Shown here: piece after piece, positions 20,514-33,237 of the stretch | Layout of the letters: each line of letters begins with the position of its first letter | Position numbering within the stretch: position 1 is the first letter of the stretch | DNA from: Corynespora cassiicola | Taxonomy: Eukaryota > Ascomycota > Dothideomycetes > Pleosporales > Corynesporascaceae | DNA: 64,000 nt | Direction: 5' to 3' | NCBI GenBank assembly: GCA_022059125.1 | Contig: JAEUWY010000004.1 | Location: forward strand, 2,418,001 to 2,482,000 | Notes under the pieces: generated by a model | Seen by the model: only the letters and a program-made list of their open reading frames with translations | What the model was told of the DNA's origin: nothing | Databases searched by the model: none | Translations under genes and position numbers: made by a program

Positions 20514-23500
20514 CTAGGACTCAACACCTCGAAGGGCACTTGAATCGACAACAATCCTCACCACCATCTCTATCGAGGGCGCACCTACCAGATCTGAAAC
20601 GGAGACATTGGCTGCAAATGTCTTTCCAATCCAATTACGGAGCTCTACAACGAATAATGAATCGACACCGTAGTGATACAACGGTTTTGAGGTGTCAATC
20701 TCATCCACGGACAGGCGGAGAGATACGGAAAGCTTCATCGCGAGTCCGAGGCCTACCACAACCTCTGCATCGGCTTGCGAGCTCACCTTCGCAAATTCCT
20801 CGGCGTAATTAACTCCGAGAGAACCCAAAGTGTTCACCTCCGAGCCTCCCCCATCTGTATCCAGTTGAGCAACCAAAGAAAACATGGGCGCGCAAGTTGA
20901 TGTAGGAGGCTCCATCCCATTTGAACGCAGCAACTGATGAGTCGGCAAACCAACCAGTACCTGCGTACTCGACATAGGCTGCGATATGTTCTTCCGGGGA
21001 TCGCAGTAGAACTCTAGAAGTGCGTGAAATTCGAGCTCTTCAACCTGGAGAATATCTTGGCCAGCTTGTCTCTGGTGCATATAATCGTCATTTTCGGCGA
21101 CAATGCCCACGTTTCCCATGACTCCCAGATCCAAGGCTACTGCTTTTTCGCCAATACTTCTTCGATGCACCGCAAGTGCGTCTTGGAAAGTATTTCCTGC
21201 TGCATAATTCGACTGTCCCATCAATCCGACTATGCCAGAAAGGGACGAAAGCATAACGAAAAAGTCCATGCGTTTGGGCAGCGTGTGGTGCAGGTTCCAT
21301 GACGTATCAGTTTTCGAGATTGTCCCTGTGCACCAATCCGAATATGGCATATTTTCAAGTAGTGCATCCTGTGTTGACGTTAGCACCTCTTATCAGAGCA
21401 TCTCGTAAGACATACACGAAGGACCATGGTTCCTTGTATGCAACCCTTGATCGGCGGCATCGTCAGTTTGCATCCTTCCAGTAGCGTTTCCAGCTGATCG
21501 ATACGCGATATATCGCATGGTGGAGCCCAAACTTGGACCCCAATTTCTGTTAGCTCGTGGACAAACCTCTGAGCTTGTTCTGAAGCCATCCCAGATCGCG
21601 AAAGCAGGATAAGGTGTCTGGCTCCTCTAGAAACCATCCATCGTGCCGTACTTCTCCCCAGGCCTCCCAAGCCACCCGCGATTACATAAGAAGCATCTTC
21701 GTCTAGTCGAAGTGTAGGCGCTCTGGTCGTATACGTCTGAAGCAATTAGCATGGCTGACTTGGGGGTTTCCACAACATACCTGAACCATCTCATTTGGCG
21801 AGACTGTGATTCCAGCGTATCCACACACACCCTCATCTTGAACCAGCTTGAACGCACTTTGCACTTCTGTCAGGCTGAATGACTGAGCAGCTATTGGAGG
21901 CTGAACGATCCCCTTCTTCACCAACTCCATCACTGGCTCAAATAGTTTGCGCGCCATCGAATGTCTTTTCTCGAGCAGGCCTTGAATCGAAAACGACATG
22001 AACGAAACGCCCTTGTCAAATTGGTGCAACGGCAAGTCGACCTCTGGCTTCGCGCTTCCATCGCCTATATTGATAAAGCGCCCAAAGGACGCAACGAGAT
22101 CCCAAGAAGCTAGCAATCCCTCGCCGCTTAGTGTATTGACGACTAAATCTATACCCTCATCTTCTAGTTGTCGCAAAATTGCCGGTTTGAAATGGGATGG
22201 ATCTTCCGACAATATCGTGCAGCTACTCAGTCCGAACTGTGACATCAGAAGATCTCGTTGCTGGTGTGAGGATACTGTCACGAATATCTTTGATGCTCCG
22301 ATATGCTGTGCCAGCTGGATACAAAGTTGTCCCGTGGGGCTGGCTGCGTGGTGTATCAAGATCGATTCGTCTTTGCGAAGGGCACCTGCCTTGATGACTG
22401 AATAGTATGCAGTGATGGCTGCAGTGGACAAAGATGCCGCTAGTTTGGTATCCAGAGTCTCCGGAATATGGAAAACCAGATCTTCTGTGCATCGCACCAT
22501 GCTCCTGATGCCACCAGGGCTGAAAGAACACACTCTATCGCCGACCTGGAACCGGGAGGTCTTTGGAACTTTGCGGATTATGCCACAACAATCTTTCCCA
22601 AACATGGCGGCTGTCGATTTTCCCAAAGTGGCAAGGGTGTCGTAGTTGTCAATGTTCCATTGCAAGGGTTCAATCAGAATCTCGTCAGCCTTTAAGGGTG
22701 CACCTTGCGATTCATCGTCAACCCAGCACAACGAGTCTAGGATTCCAGGGCTCTGAATGGTGAGAGATATGGGTCCAGCATCGTGGTATGTTTGAGTCCG
22801 ATGCTGCGGAACTGTTCTGTCGTTGACCATGGAATCCAGATATTTCGCCTCGGCAATTCTTCTGGTGTGGACAACTTGACCTCTCACAAAAAACTCGTTC
22901 TCCTGATCTTGCTCTTCTTCACTTCGGGATATCTGATCAACAATGCTGGCCATAATCTCTACATTGCGATAGACGCTTCCGCTAGTCTCCAGAGCGAGTG
23001 TACGGAAGAGCTTATTGGGATTTTCTGAGCGGAAAACTCTGGCAAGGCCAAGTATCATGTTCCTGCTTGCCCAGGTTTCAGACATCTTGTCGCTCTTTGT
23101 TACCCAAAGGAAGCGACTTCCATACAGAAGAATTTTTTTGAGCTCTGCGAATGATTCTTCGGACAGATCCGCGAGGAAGTTGCTGTCCAGCTCCACCAGA
23201 AACACCACAAGACCATTCCGTGGAATCTTTGTCGCGTCAAGGTTTTGAAATGGCATAACCTCCGACTTCGAAAGTCGTTTTTGCAGCTCGCGAGCGACAT
23301 GTTGCTGTTCTCTCGAGTCCATGTCGATAATGATAGTATGGGAAAGCCTTCGAGTTGCACTTGTCAACTCGCTTATCGCAGTTGAAACCATGAGGCTCAT
23401 CTCGTGTGCAACTTCGCTGTCATGGTCTTTGACAACTGCATCTGTGCCAGAAAATCCGCACTCCTGCAGAAGTGTGTCCCAATTCTCAGCTCTCAAATTT

Positions 23501-26500
23501 GGGCTCCACTGTCGGAAGCCGTCTTTCTGATCTGTTTTATTCCACCACCCAGGAAGAGTGCCCAGGATAAACCCCGTTCTGAGTATGTCGGGCTGCACTA
23601 TCTCCAAAAACACAAGCTTACCCCCGGGTTTTAGCAGGCTGTGGAGGTGGCGAAGCGTTTTTCGAAGATCTTGTGTCGCATACAAGACCAGAGAAGCGAT
23701 TATTACATCATATCTGTCGCTTCCGTAACCTTGTTCGACCGGGTTCTTTTCGAGATCCAACAGTCGGAAGTTCATTCGCCCAGCTTTGACGACATCAGCA
23801 AACTCTTCCTTTGCATGCTCAAAGAAGCTTGAAGAGATGTCCGTGAAGTCGTATCGGCTGAACCTTGGGTGCATGGCATCCCCGCCAGTCTGATTCATCA
23901 GCCGATCTAGGATATTTCGAGTTGATGAAGCCGAGCCTGCTCCGACCTCAAGTATCGACATGGCTGGATTCTTGTGGCCTAATAATTCCACATATCGAGC
24001 CAATTTTTCACCACTGCCGGATGACTCATAAACATCCTCATAGAATTCTTCAACAAGGCCGGGATCGAAGAAAAGTTCACGAGGATTAACCTTGCCACGA
24101 ATGATGGGCAAAAGGTTGCGTCCGACTGTCACAGCCAGCTGACCAACTTTGTTGGCCTTTTCAAGCACTCGTAGGAAGCTCTCACGGGCTGGCTCATCGT
24201 TCATATCGACATAACAACATTGGATCGACGACCAAAACATTGTCGGTCTTTGATTTCTTTCTGCTTGGAAGATCATCCAGTCGATATAATTCTTCATATG
24301 AGGCGCTGCTTGTAGAAGGTCCGTTTCTGTGAGTTGTTTCAATGTTTCGGAAATGAACCACGCCAGCGCTCCAGTGTGGTCGCGATAATAATTCGACTGA
24401 TCCTCATTTGAATTGCTGCCAGTTTTGATGAGCGTGGAGATTTGGTTGGAAGTGAGGAGCTCAATGTCTGGCTTCTCATCCATGGTAAAGCATAAACGTC
24501 GATGAGCGGCAGTCACCGGGTCACTCGGTCTACTGGATATAATTGTGACTTCAAGTCGCTCGATGCTAATCACGACATCTCCGTTGGGGCCAGCAACATA
24601 AGTTTCTGAACCTCCTCCTTGGAAGCCTCGCAGCTTTGACTCGCTGTATGCATAGAGAGACGGGTTCGTGCAATCGGCCAGCTTCGATGAGAATAAAGCA
24701 TTTTTGATGCCGGTAGGAAGACATGTGGGGGGCAACTTGGAGCCCCCTTTTGTGAGTGGCACGATGGAAAGCTGTATAATTGCGTCGAGCGTTGCAGGGT
24801 GTATCAGATATGGGTCTGCCTTCTCATGATCCAGTGTCGGCTTGGGAACGATGTTCGCCCTTGCACCATCTTCTCCGTTCCATACGATATCCTGCAATCC
24901 TTGGAATGCTGGACCGTATTGCAATCCCATCTTGGAGAATGTCTTGTAGACTTTATGACTGTCTGCAGGAATATTTTTCTCGGAGAACAAACGATTGCCA
25001 AATGCTTTGGCGCGCTTCAGCTGGTAGAGTTCATTCTCGCTCAGGGCTCCAACATGGGTCTCGAATTGAACCTTGACGGTAGAGCTGCAAGCTTCTTTCC
25101 AATCTTCGCCTGCTCGCACCAAGACCCGAATTTGATACCATGAGATGGTGTCTGTACCGAGCAGTGCATTTTGTCTTGCAACAGTTTCAATCTCTGCCGA
25201 ATCACCCTCATCTTGTGGTATTATGATGGGATTTGAGAAGATAGCTTCCTTCACTAGGAATGACTCCACTTTGCTCGTCTTTGGGAGCAATTGTTGAACA
25301 GCATCCAATGATATCGCTATCATCCCCGCTGCTGGGAACAATACCAACCCATTGACTTGGTGGTCAGCAAACCAAGACTTGTCTCGGATATTTAGATAAC
25401 GCCTCCACTTGGCTTCGAGTGGATTCCATGCCGATATCGGAGCTCCTAACAGTGGTCGGGGATAGTGCGGCCGCATCCGATGCGTTTTGGCCAACGGTGT
25501 CTCGTATAGACGCGTCATGCCCCTACTGAAGCTGTATTCCGGCAAATCCATTAGGCACTTGTGATCGGTAATGTTCTCAGAGTCGATATTGTTGACTTTG
25601 CCCAAGTTGATTGGGTAGCCCAGTGAGAAAAGATCACCCGCCACTTTCAGAGTCGACTTGATCGAACTATCAAACTTTGAAAGTACAGAGGCGTATCGCT
25701 TTTCACATCCAACGTGTGACATAATTTCTTGTATAGGACGCTGTAAAGCAGAATGGGGACCAAGCTCGATGATATCGTATAGTTCGGCTTGGGACTCGCT
25801 CAGGATCTTCTCTATTGCATCAGAGAAGCGGACAGGGCTAGTCATGTTGTCAACCCAGTATTGTGGTGAGCGGAGGACATCGGTATCTGTGATGATCTCG
25901 CCAGTTAGGGATGATGACATGTTCACCGATGAGTATAATCCTTCTTTTGCAGTTAATTCACCCATTGAGTTTAGGTACTCTTGCGCAATGCGGAGCATCT
26001 GGGGGGAATGATAAGCTAGGCCTGTGTTGAGCTCTCGAGTAAAAATGCCATCGCTTTCCAAGAAAATGCTCAAGTAGTCTATCGACTCCTTATCGCCGGA
26101 AACAGTTATGTTGGTTGGACTGTTTATGCAGGCGACAGTCAATTGGGAACCGTTGAGGTTGGCTAGCGTTTCGAGATAAGGAGCAATAGAGCTAACGGAG
26201 ATGCCGACTGCGAGCATCGCTCCAGATCCAGTGGTTCCAAGCAGTGACTCAGCCAATCTTCCCCTGTGGTAAGAAACCTTGCATGCAGATGAAAATGACA
26301 AAGCTCCACACGCATAACTATGCAAGTCAATACAGTGACAGTAAAAGGACGGAAATCTACTTACGCGGCAGCAATTTCTCCAGATGAATGGCCTACCACG
26401 GCTTTGGGCTCCAACCCAAAACACCGGATCAGTTCGTACAGGGCTATCTGTAGCCCAGTACGTATTGGAAGACTCAAACCGGGCTGGTCTATCTTCGTAG

Positions 26501-28594
26501 TTGAGCCGTCGGCAAGGAGCTCATCAATTAGTGACCACTCGCAGCCTAGCTGGGATAGCTCCGAGTCAAAGGCTTCGAGTGTCTCCCTGAAAACATCAAA
26601 AGAGAGAAGCTGTATTCCCATACGTGCGTACTGTGCTCCTTGGCCTGTGAAAACCAGAAGGGCTCCCAAATTTGTACTGGAACGTTTTGGTTTCATAGTC
26701 ATTTCTGTCAACCCTTCCAGATCAGAGAGTTCTTCGGCCAGTGCGTATGAGCGCCATGCTAAGTTCGAACGTCGAAAGGATAGTGTATATGCTATATCCT
26801 TGACATCGGGTCTTTCATCGATGCTCTGGGTCTTGATAACCTTGGTGTAACTTTCGAGGCTTTTAGTGGTCCGCAGTAGAGCGCTCTCGTCCGCCGATGA
26901 CCATACAAGGAGCTTCGGACTTTTAAGTTTCAACCACCCCGAATTTGAATTTGAATCGGGCGTTGTCGTATCTAATGCATCGTCTGTGAAAATTGCAGAG
27001 TTGTTGGTTGCGCTGTTATGGTTTCCAATTATTCCTCGTGAACGCAGATAGCTGAAAGCATCGTCTATAACCACGTGGGTATTTGATCCACCATATCCGA
27101 ACGAATTGATCGAGGCTCTGCGTACTTTTGCTGTTGGCCAAGTTATGGTTTTCATGGGAAACTACCAATACATTAACGGTGTTAAACCTGAGGGAATTGT
27201 TGATATGATCACCTTCATATGGAAATCAGCATCCTTTATCTTTGGGTTCAGACGTCTTGGAGATAGATTTGGTGGAATTACGCCTTTCTCGACAGCTAGT
27301 ACGGCCTTGACGAAGCCAGCAATACCGCTAGCTCCTTCAAGGTGTCCTATATTCGATTTAAGTGCGCCTCTGCAGTAATGGGTAATTAGGCCATGGCACC
27401 AGCACTCAAAATTCTGGAACTTACATGTATAATGGTTCTGAATCTGAACGATATGATCCAAACACGCAGCCAATTGCTGCAGCCTCGATTGGATCTCCAG
27501 CAAGTGTGCCTGTGCCTAAGAGTATTCAGCTGGCTATTTGCAGCTCCGAAATCTTAAGACCTTACCATGCGCTTCGAAAAATCTTGTGTCTTCCAACGAT
27601 AGATCGGCTTTCGCATATGTTTTCTTGATGAGATCCGCCTGGCTTCTCTCGCTAGGTTGGGTGATGCCAGGCGTATATCCATCCGAATTAGAGGCAGTAG
27701 ACCTTATGACTGCCCTGATAGTGTCATTATCAGCAATGGCATTTGAAAGCCTCTTGATGATCACTACGGCAGCACCCTCACTTCGAGCATAACCATTCGC
27801 ACGCTCATCGAAACTGTAACAAGTAGAATCTGGTGAGAGGAATCCCATCTTCCCACCGATTACAGATGACTCCACCGAGAGGAGAAGGTTGACCCCGGCG
27901 ACCACAGCCTACTCAATATTAGCACAAGCATTTTTTTTATGTGGTGAATTGGAACGTGCCATGGAGCTATCTCCACATCTTAAGCTCTGGCATGCAAGAT
28001 CAAGAGCCATGAGACTGCTGGAACAAGCACTGTCCACTGCTATGCTTGGACCATGAAGATCAAAAAACCAGCTCAATCTGTTGGCGAGCATACTTTGCCC
28101 TGTGCCTGTAGCAGCATATGTCGGAAATGAATCGATATCATTATGCAGGTTCACCTTATAGTCGTCACTCATGCACCCGACAAATACACCTGTCTCTGAT
28201 TGATGTGAATTTTGCAGAGGGATTCCGGCATTTTCCAGGGCTTTATATGTGGTTTCCAGAAGAATTCTTTGTTGCGGATCCATGGATATGGCTTCATATG
28301 CTGGGATAGAGAAGAACGAGGAGTCAAACTTTGCGGGATCCTCTTTCAAGAAGTTCCCCCCTCGCGCGAGCATCTACCATATTGAGCAATGAGTCAATTT
28401 ATCATTTCTTAGTAGCTTACTGTAGCGCCGCCTTCTTTTCTCTCGGGATCGTGGAACGACCCTATTGGAGCGCGGTCTGCTGGCCAGTCTGTCTTTGTAC
28501 ATTTCTGTTTATTTAGAATATCCCACAGCGCTTCTACAGAGACTGCATCCCCTGGAAGCTTCAAGGACATTCCAATGACAGCAATAGGCTCCAT
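20514..28594 (-). CDS. Highly reducing type I polyketide synthase (KS-AT-DH-cMT-ER-KR-ACP)
   Basis: Iterative synthase that should build a reduced, possibly C-methylated polyketide chain from malonyl-CoA. Nine exons: 28421-28594, 27960-28373, 27566-27908, 27425-27515, 27213-27369, 26365-27161, 21781-26317, 21416-21736, 20514-21368, giving 2562 residues. KS: Cys175 (DSACSSS), His310 (EAHGTGT), His350 (NIGHLEG). AT: Ser652 in GHSSG. DH: His978 ([12 protein letters not shown]) with Asp near 1170 (HPATLDA). c[13 protein letters not shown] near 1445. ER: from about 1835, its NADPH loop reading HAASPTGQ near 1983. KR: GGLGGLG near 2189, Tyr2333 (SNYAAGN). ACP: Ser2515 (GVDSL). The protein stops 47 residues after that Ser, so there is no thioesterase, reductase or condensation domain. 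Intron 2 has a GC donor (CATG|GCACGT). All catalytic KS/AT/DH/KR/ACP residues are present, so it looks functional. Product unknown. Confidence 0.93.
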
Positions 28595-31189
28595 CGTCAC
28601 TGTAAAACTCGTTTTGTGGCACTGTATGTGCTAGCCTTTTGAGTTTTTGAGATACAAGTCGAAGGTTAAGGAGCTAGAAGATAAAAGCACGGCAAACCTT
28701 CAACCGTTTATACGATATGTATGAGAAATCATCAGAGATGAATGTTACACGACAGATGATAGTGCCATGTACGTAGATTTATACCAACAGCGTGGAAGTG
28801 CCGGAGGATGGACTCGTTCGGTCGCTGACCGTACAAGCGTGCATCAACATTGTCATGGTAAATATGACCTTTTAGTCCCTTTATAGTTACTTTTTCGCAT
28901 TTCGGCTTCATCGTTTTCTTTGGTCGCACGCCACCGTCAGCCTGCATAGCTTCTAGCCAGGGGTCAGCGAGCAAATGTAGATAGGCATCCCGATCCCATC
29001 GAGAGAATCACCCCAGATCTTTTGGACTAGGGTGCTGGAAGAATTTCCCTAGTGCTGATTACGAATAGTCTCAGTTATGATTGTAGGATTGGCTCTTTCG
29101 AGTCTACCAGTCCAGCCTTCCTGAATCCTTCAGGATGAACTTAGCGTCGGGCGTTTCTTAGGCGTCCTCCTCAGCTTCACCCCACCACCTGTCAGGGAGC
29201 TATCGCCAACTTTGATATCCGGGTAGCCTCTGTCATCATCCATCTTGCGACAGCTGTTCATTCATCCCGTTTTATATTTATCTTTAGCCTTGCCGGAGCC
29301 CATGCTCAGCAGCCTCTGTCCAACAACTCATCAAGTGTACATGATATTTAGCCGAAAGAGTCATTGCAGCGGTTCATGCAAAGAGTATTGGATAGCTTCA
29401 TAACTGCGTCGTCCAATGCTTCGCTTCTGCTGGATGCGCGTCGAGCTCATGTGCCAAGGATCTGGTCTGCGGAGGGATTGGAAGAGCCATAAGCGATCAA
29501 ATGGCAGCTGACACGACTCTTCCGCAGATCCCGCAATGATACCCAAATCCATAGGGTTCTGCAAGGTACTGTAAAATCTAGACTGTAGCTGAGAGAGTCG
29601 AGCCATCGATTATTCATGCGTCGAAACGGAGATACTAGCCCCTTCCCCTCTAGAACAAGAATGCAGTCTCGGACTTCGCCATTCACGCAACAGTTTCCGT
29701 TCCATAGTTTGTAGGCGGATACGAGCGTGAAACTCATGAGATTATGTAAAACGGGAGTCTTTCATGGAAATGATTTGGCTAAAACTCCATCAATGTTTTT
29801 TTGTCCATGAGTTGCTCGATTCCATTTTTGTCATCATTGAATTGGCGGTCTAATAGAATTATCAGCCAAGGTGCAATCTACAGAAGGTAAGAGTTGTCAC
29901 CTGACACGCTGTGCCTGTCCTTGGAGGAAAGCAAACAAATGGATGTGGGTATCTTAGATACTTGAATCAACTTTCTGAATCAACTCGCTGTTATAGTATA
30001 CGGCTCTTCGTCAACTCATTTGATAAGCATATGTTTCTCATGGAATGGATGTACGTTGTATGTCTTCAAGTTCATCTTAATTACCTGTTGCATGCCCCAA
30101 CTGAACAAAAAGTGGGGTTAATCCATTATAGCATGCAACAGTCTAACATTCCAACACAATGTATTAACTTTTGCGGATAGATCCTTAAGAATTACTAAGA
30201 AGACAGGGACTATACATATAACTAAGTTATGTAAGCTATGACTATACATACCTAACCTTAGAATATTCAAATTGAATATGCAAAAATCACACGCGGACTG
30301 GGGAGTCCAAAAATCGCAGACAAACACACAGGAGCTACCCCTAACAATTCCCTAAGACACAGAAAGCGTAGGAGACTCGCAGAAAGGGACACGAAACGCT
30401 GTAGGGAAAGCCTTAGGATATACTTTGCCTACCTTTTGTACAAGTCACTTTATTAGTTCAAGCTTACACAAGAAATTTAAAGCATTCAAAAACTTAGATA
30501 TGAGATTTCTCTTTAAAATGGATTTGCTTTCTTAACAGCACTGCAGCATAGACTACAAATCATTTTCTTGGAGAGATGGTTCTATCCCCAAGTTAACGAT
30601 GCCAGCCACGCCCTTGTTGCAAGCTACAGTAGCTGCTGAATATCTTTTCCTCAGGCTCAACTGCTGTTTTAAAATGCATGAAGTTGTACGCCGCATCCGA
30701 ACCCATGGGTGTTGGTACGTCGATCAAGACCAAATCCACTCCCATGTCAGCACCAAATATCATAGCTGAGGCGAGGCCCTCAGAGAATGTCGCAATAAAA
30801 AAAAATTCAATAACCCTCATCGCATACAAAGACCTTAACGGAAAGTCATTCTTCCCACAAGTGCGTAAGTATGCGCCAATGGTTGCAGCGACTGGAAACT
30901 GGTTTGGTGAGTGAAGCGGCTGGCTACACCCGGGTCGATTACAATTGCCACAAACCCCAGGAAGTTCCATCTCAAGTTAAAGGAAAATATTGGGCCCATT
31001 GATTGAATTCAATATTCGGTACTCCCTTCGGTTTCACTACGGACCTTGCCTATGTCACCCTGTGTCACTACGGGGTTTTACTTGGGAAGACGCGCCACTG
31101 CACACAAACGGAGCCCGTACTACTTTGAACATCCAAAATACTCCCAACCCCTTCATTTTTCAATTCCTAAAAGGTAAACTCCTACTGTC
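28595..31189. other. AT-rich 2.6-kb divergent intergenic region between PKS and POT transporter
   Basis: Contains the PKS promoter (TATA-like TATAAACGG on the minus strand at about 28708-28716), then AT-rich DNA with relic repeat copy B. Between about 28730 and 29740 the minus strand has several short protein-like open frames that I could not join or recognise. A 125-codon minus frame at 30593-30970 is also unrecognised. Possibly a decayed gene plus repeat debris. Confidence 0.45.
30274..30332. repeat. Relic dispersed repeat, copy B
   Basis: Same orientation as copy A at 5191-5249, about 50 of 60 aligned positions matching with a 2-base gap; the shared 14-mer TCCAAAAATCGCAG is exact. It sits in AT-rich DNA, as copy A does. 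Confidence 0.55.
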
Positions 31190-33237
31190 ATGGATTTCGA
31201 CACCGCCATGGGTAGCACGAACGAGCCCCCTTTGAGTTGGACTCATACCAAATCCACCGCCACCCAAAGCGAAGACCTATCGTCATCTCTCCCCGAAGGC
31301 TACCAGAGTTTGCGGCGCGTAAAAGACAACATCCCGATACGACTTTGGAGTGTCGCCATTATCGGGCTATGGGAGAGGGCGTCGTTCTGGGGCTTGACAG
31401 CGCCATTTCGTGAGTCATTCCATTACTCTTGTCACAACAGACTTTTCCCATGCTTGGTAATATAAACATTTTTATCATTAAATCTATCGCCTCTTATTTC
31501 TGTTCAGTAGTAGACATTTGGGTCGAATATCAGTCATTGAAGGTGGCCACCCTGACATATCCCCACAGAGAATTACATGGAAAATCCTCCTACATCACAC
31601 ACTCCAGGAGCCTTGGGGCTAGGGAAGGAAACTGCAACACGTATATACTGTGGTTTTTATATATTCTATTACATATCACCCATTATTTTCGCTGCTCTCT
31701 CAGATGCGTTTCTCGGCAGATGGAAGTCTCTCTGCATCGCCTCTTTGTACGCCAATCCAGTCATCGCGAGATTATTCAGCTAAATCATGCCAGCGTGTAT
31801 AATATTGGTTGCGTCGTACTCATTGTGACCTTTCAGGAATTAGACCAAGGCCTTGGACTTCCCGGCTTTCTCACCGCCATGGTTCATATCGGCCTTGGAG
31901 GCGGCGGCTTCCATGTTATCATCGTTCTGTTTACTGTCGATCAATATATCGAGAAGCCGCCGAGAATTTTGACTCTAAAATCAGGGGAGCAAGTTGTGAC
32001 AGATCGTGCTCTGACACTAGATTACATCTACAATGCAAATTTCTGGGTCGGTAAGTACAGTCCTACGTATAATGCTCTTGTAGCTTCGTGTTTCGCCCTT
32101 GCGTTACACTACACCCGATCTGAACTGTGTTAATTCAATTTTTCATGCTTAGGTAATGTTGGATCAATGTTTTGGTTTGCAACCGTCTATTTGGAAATGT
32201 ATGTCAGCTTCGCCTCTGCATATGCGTCTGCATTTGCCTGCATGGTTATATCCATGCTTATGCTGCTAATCGGCGGTGCGTGGTACGAGAAAGTACCGCT
32301 AGAAAGCAACGTTCTACCAAAGGCGACCAAGATCTTGCTTTGTGCTACCAGGAACGGGTTCAATATCGGAAGGGCAAATCCTGAGTATCAACTTGAACAT
32401 CATCATAATGTGGTTCCATGGGGCAAGCCACTAGTTGAAGACCTAGGCCGCGCATTGAGGGCGTGTCGGGTTTTGCTCGCATTTGTTGTCTTTTGGATTT
32501 TTTTTGACCAGATGCAGAACAATCTCATCTCACAAGTGGGCCAGATGGAAACACATAAAACTCCCAACGATCTTCTTCCCGCCATGAACCAGGTTGCTTG
32601 CATCATCCTGGGCCCGCTTATCCAACACATCTTCTACCCATGGCTCCACAGACGACATATATACATTGGACCAATCACGAGGATATCCATCGGTTTTATC
32701 TTCATTTCGGTTGCCATGGCATATGCCGCCATCGTCCAGTGGCTGATATACACGGCCGGACCATGTTACTCGTCCCTTGGAAAATGCAAGCATGATTTTG
32801 AGTCCATACCCAATGACGTAAATGTCTGGGTCCAAGCTCCGGTTTATTTCTTCATCGCTGCTGGCGAGATTTTTGCATATGTCACTGGCATGGAATATGC
32901 TTACGATCACTCACCACGGGAGATGAAAGCCATTGTTCAAGCTGTCAGCTTGATCATTGCTGGCATGGGCTCTGCCTGTGCCATGGGAATAGCGTCTCTT
33001 GCACGCGATCCTTATCTGATCAAATTTTATGCATCCTTGGCTGGTGCTATGCTACTCACCACTGCCGTGTTTTGGGTTCTCTTTCACAAGTACGACAGTG
33101 CAACCGAGCTTAAGGACGTACCTGAGGCCCTTTCAAGAGAAACTTCATATGAATCCCACACACAAGTAGACATTGAGATGGTGCTTGTGTCGGAGATCGA
33201 TATGGAGGCCAATGGGTCTCGGAAATCTTCTAGATAA
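31190..33237 (+). CDS. POT/PTR2-family (peptide-type) transporter with altered ExxER motif
   Basis: Predicted multi-helix transporter of the proton-dependent oligopeptide family. Exons 31190-31409, 31569-31746, 31794-32050 and 32153-33237 give 579 residues; the first intron is unusually long (159 nt). Signatures: WERASFWGLTAPFQNYM in helix 1, and ISPIIFAALSDAFLGRWKSL, the family's helix 2-3 motif. The loop SQVGQMETHKTPNDLLPAMN and the helix pair after it match fungal PTR2 relatives. The proton-coupling ExxER of helix 1 reads GLWER, the first Glu being Gly, so coupling or substrate may differ from dipeptide/H+ symport. It starts away from the PKS, 2.6 kb apart, and could move the PKS product or an amino-acid precursor (inference). 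Confidence 0.85.

Noticed and set aside
30593..30970. 125-codon minus frame in the PKS-POT spacer
   Set aside because: No recognised domain, and the surrounding DNA is AT-rich with relic repeats; kept only as part of the spacer description.
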